Assembly (NCBI RefSeq): GCF_029392875.1
Contig: NZ_CP113946.1
Location: 1,922,001-1,986,000 of the forward strand
Reading direction: 5' to 3'
DNA: 64,000 bases
Origin: Lactobacillus sp. ESL0677
GTDB taxonomy: Bacteria > Bacillota > Bacilli > Lactobacillales > Lactobacillaceae
Below the pieces are notes generated by a model. That model was not told where the DNA came from and did not search any database. It was given only the letters and a program-made list of their open reading frames with translations. Shown in pieces: positions 62,803 through 64,000 of the stretch; position 1 is the first letter of the stretch; every line of letters begins with the position of its first letter. Made by a program: the position numbers and the translations under genes.

Positions 62803-63557
62803 TATTCCCTAAATTGGTTACCCGCCAAATTCCGGTAAAATTCTGCCTTAGTCGCTTGAATATATGGTGTCAGTACTAATGAACCAATACCAACACATAG
62901 GCCAATTATTGCCGCGTGAGCAAACACTTGATAAAGACTCGTAATACTAATCAAAGCGGTTAATCCAAAACTAATTAAGCCGCTCACTACATACAGCAAA
63001 ATATACCAGCCCATAAAACTCAGGTCGAGGACAAACAACTCCCACTTGTGTCCAGCCATTAAGTCTTTGCTAGCTGTCACCCCAGCAGTAAACCCAACAT
63101 GCTGACCACTATCTACCATGTCTTTTACAATATAAGGCGTCATCGCGTAAGAATAAGACTTAATTAACCCGGGGATAACTAACAATAAAAACCATAAAAA
63201 TTCAAAAACATTTTGCATCAAATAATTGAGCAGTTCTGGAATAAAAAGATTATCATAAAAGGCCGAAAAAGCCGACTTAATAACGTTATCCTTACGACCA
63301 TCACATAAATTTAAAAAGGTGACCGCGTAACTCAATGCAAAAAAACTAATAAAAATTGATAAGCCAATTTGCAATAACCATTGCAGCTGAACCTTGTAAT
63401 CCATTCCCGCAATGTTACCGCGCACAGCAAACTGCATATAACTAGGACTAGAAACAATTAAATTAATTACAGAAATAATCAATGCTACGCCAACAGCCCA
63501 GCGCCAATTACCATGTAATTTTTCTTTTGCCTCTGCTTTTAATTCTGCTCTGGTCAT
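62802..63557 (-). CDS. DUF975 membrane protein
   Basis: 251 residues, about six helices, opening M-T-R-A-E-L-K-A-E-A-K-E-K-L-H-G-N-W, the typical DUF975 start, and ending in a long conserved helix with YIQATKAEFYRNL. Function unknown. Ribosome binding site AAGGAG is close to the start. It has its own transcription unit. Confidence 0.9.
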   Translation of the reverse strand: MTRAELKAEAKEKLHGNWRWAVGVALIISVINLIVSSPSYMQFAVRGNIAGMDYKVQLQWLLQIGLSIFISFFALSYAVTFLNLCDGRKDNVIKSAFSAFYDNLFIPELLNYLMQNVFEFLWFLLLVIPGLIKSYSYAMTPYIVKDMVDSGQHVGFTAGVTASKDLMAGHKWELFVLDLSFMGWYILLYVVSGLISFGLTALISITSLYQVFAHAAIIGLCVGIGSLVLTPYIQATKAEFYRNLAGNQFRE

Positions 63558-63642
63558 AGTTAAGCTCCTTTTTATTAGTAAATATAATTTATATTATACA
63601 CTATTTTTATAAAAATAATAGCAGAAGTTAAGGCATCAAAAA

Positions 63643-63673
63643 AGCCTAGTTCCACCAACATCGGAACTAAGCT
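63643..63673 (-). terminator. Terminator of the right-edge gene
   Basis: AGCCTAGTTCC / GGAACTAAGCT (63643-63653, 63663-63673), G-U paired on the minus strand and followed there by TTTTTTG. Confidence 0.78.
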
Positions 63674-63680
63674 CACACAG

Positions 63681-63765
63681 TGTTGTGCCGTTATTACTGA
63701 CCACATATAGAAGTTAGCATTTTCGCTACCGGAGAAAATGAATACTTTCCTATAACGACACAACA
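63681..63765. ncRNA. Long imperfect hairpin (85 nt) of unknown role
   Basis: TGTTGTGCCGT (63681-63691) pairs with ACGACACAACA (63755-63765) with one mismatch. Inside, TATAG, AAGT and CATTTTC pair in order with GAAAATG, ACTT and CTATA, leaving the loop GCTACCGGA. A 14-nt one-sided bulge breaks the outer and inner parts. It lies between the right-edge gene and its terminator, so it would be a folded 3'-UTR. Confidence 0.4.
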
Positions 63766-63799
63766 AAATTTTAGCATTCAATTTGACAAAAGACAAGGT

Positions 63800-64000
63800 T
63801 TAACCTGTTATATTTTCACTACCAGACTTTAAGCCAATCAGTCGACCCATAATTTGATTAATCTCTGCCTTTAAAATGACAAACTGACCAGCCTTAGTCT
63901 GGTTAGACTGGATAATCATCATTGTCTTACCATTATCAGTAGTACGCATAAAGGTATAGTAACCCTCGCCAGCACCATTAGCGGTTTTAACATTGTACTT
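63800..64000 (-). CDS. C-terminal part of an unknown protein, cut by the window edge
   Basis: 67 codons including the stop: K-Y-N-V-K-T-A-N-G-A-G-E-G-Y-Y-T-F-M-R-T-T, then K-T-M-M-I-I-Q-S-N-Q, a segment A-E-I-N-Q-I-M-G-R-L-I-G-L and the end S-G-S-E-N-I-T-G. No membrane segment is visible in this part. The family was not recognised. Confidence 0.7.
   Translation of the reverse strand, partial: KYNVKTANGAGEGYYTFMRTTDNGKTMMIIQSNQTKAGQFVILKAEINQIMGRLIGLKSGSENITG

Noticed and set aside
63575..63796. 73-codon minus-strand frame left of the right-edge gene
   Set aside because: It runs through the long hairpin and the terminator, has no ribosome binding site and reads as random A/T-rich translation.

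Overview
The window looks like a chromosomal segment of a low-GC Gram-positive lactic acid bacterium, most likely Lactobacillus in the strict sense. The evidence is the malolactic enzyme/permease/MleR set, the TPP-riboswitch thiM-thiD-thiE operon, a DUF285 surface protein with a SLAP-like C-terminus, an EntA-type immunity protein, a holin-like type I toxin, an HrcA/CIRCE-controlled Clp ATPase and a type I-E CRISPR with GTATTCCCC-type repeats. The large galacturonate (pectin) catabolism set suggests a plant- or pollen-feeding niche such as an insect gut; that is inference. No complete insertion sequence or prophage was seen.

Region by region. 1-4.8 kb: start of cse1 (cut by the window edge), cas3, a two-repeat mini-CRISPR with its own promoter and terminator, a Fic-like gene remnant, a three-way-junction element, and a 16-repeat type I-E array with its leader on the right (transcribed leftward). 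4.8-10.2 kb: EamA exporter, tenA, mleR, malolactic enzyme, malate permease. 10.2-12.8 kb: TPP riboswitch and thiMDE. 12.8-14.8 kb: two small regulator/membrane-protein operons (XRE type and LytTR/LiaF type). 14.9-18.8 kb: purB-purA and divergent guaC. 18.8-22.8 kb: tRNA-Arg, an orphan hicB flanked by perfect 49-bp repeats, a DUF218 protein, a LacI regulator, a type I toxin-antitoxin locus and an orphan bacteriocin immunity gene. 22.9-26.4 kb: DUF285 surface protein, an amino-acid permease relic and its intact relative.

26.5-53.2 kb is a pectin/uronate island: secreted beta-helix protein, two GPH symporters, a GH115-like glucuronidase, a secreted GH28 polygalacturonase, a condensation-domain acyltransferase, two UxaC isomerases, UxaE epimerase, UxuB, UxuA, a ManD-like dehydratase with its own PTS, KdgK, KdgA and four regulators (LacI, GntR, RpiR, LacI/KdgR). 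Together these encode galacturonate to tagaturonate to fructuronate to mannonate to KDG to pyruvate plus glyceraldehyde 3-phosphate. Four promoters of the island share a 13-bp core (ATATATTAGTATA) next to a cre or cre-like site, which suggests one GntR regulon under catabolite control.

53-64 kb is mostly housekeeping: DUF4097 protein, ilvE, a ClpL/ClpE-type ATPase with a perfect CIRCE, a UvrA paralogue, a cell-surface-type hydrolase, a PTS EIIC, a small hypothetical gene, a DUF975 membrane protein and the 3' end of an unknown gene.

The most exciting signal is the mini-CRISPR directly upstream of cas3. Its 22-nt spacer matches 18 of 22 positions at the predicted transcription start of cas3, next to an AA-type PAM. 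Read with its decay pattern, promoter and terminator, it looks like a CreR-type crRNA-like RNA that represses its own cas operon.
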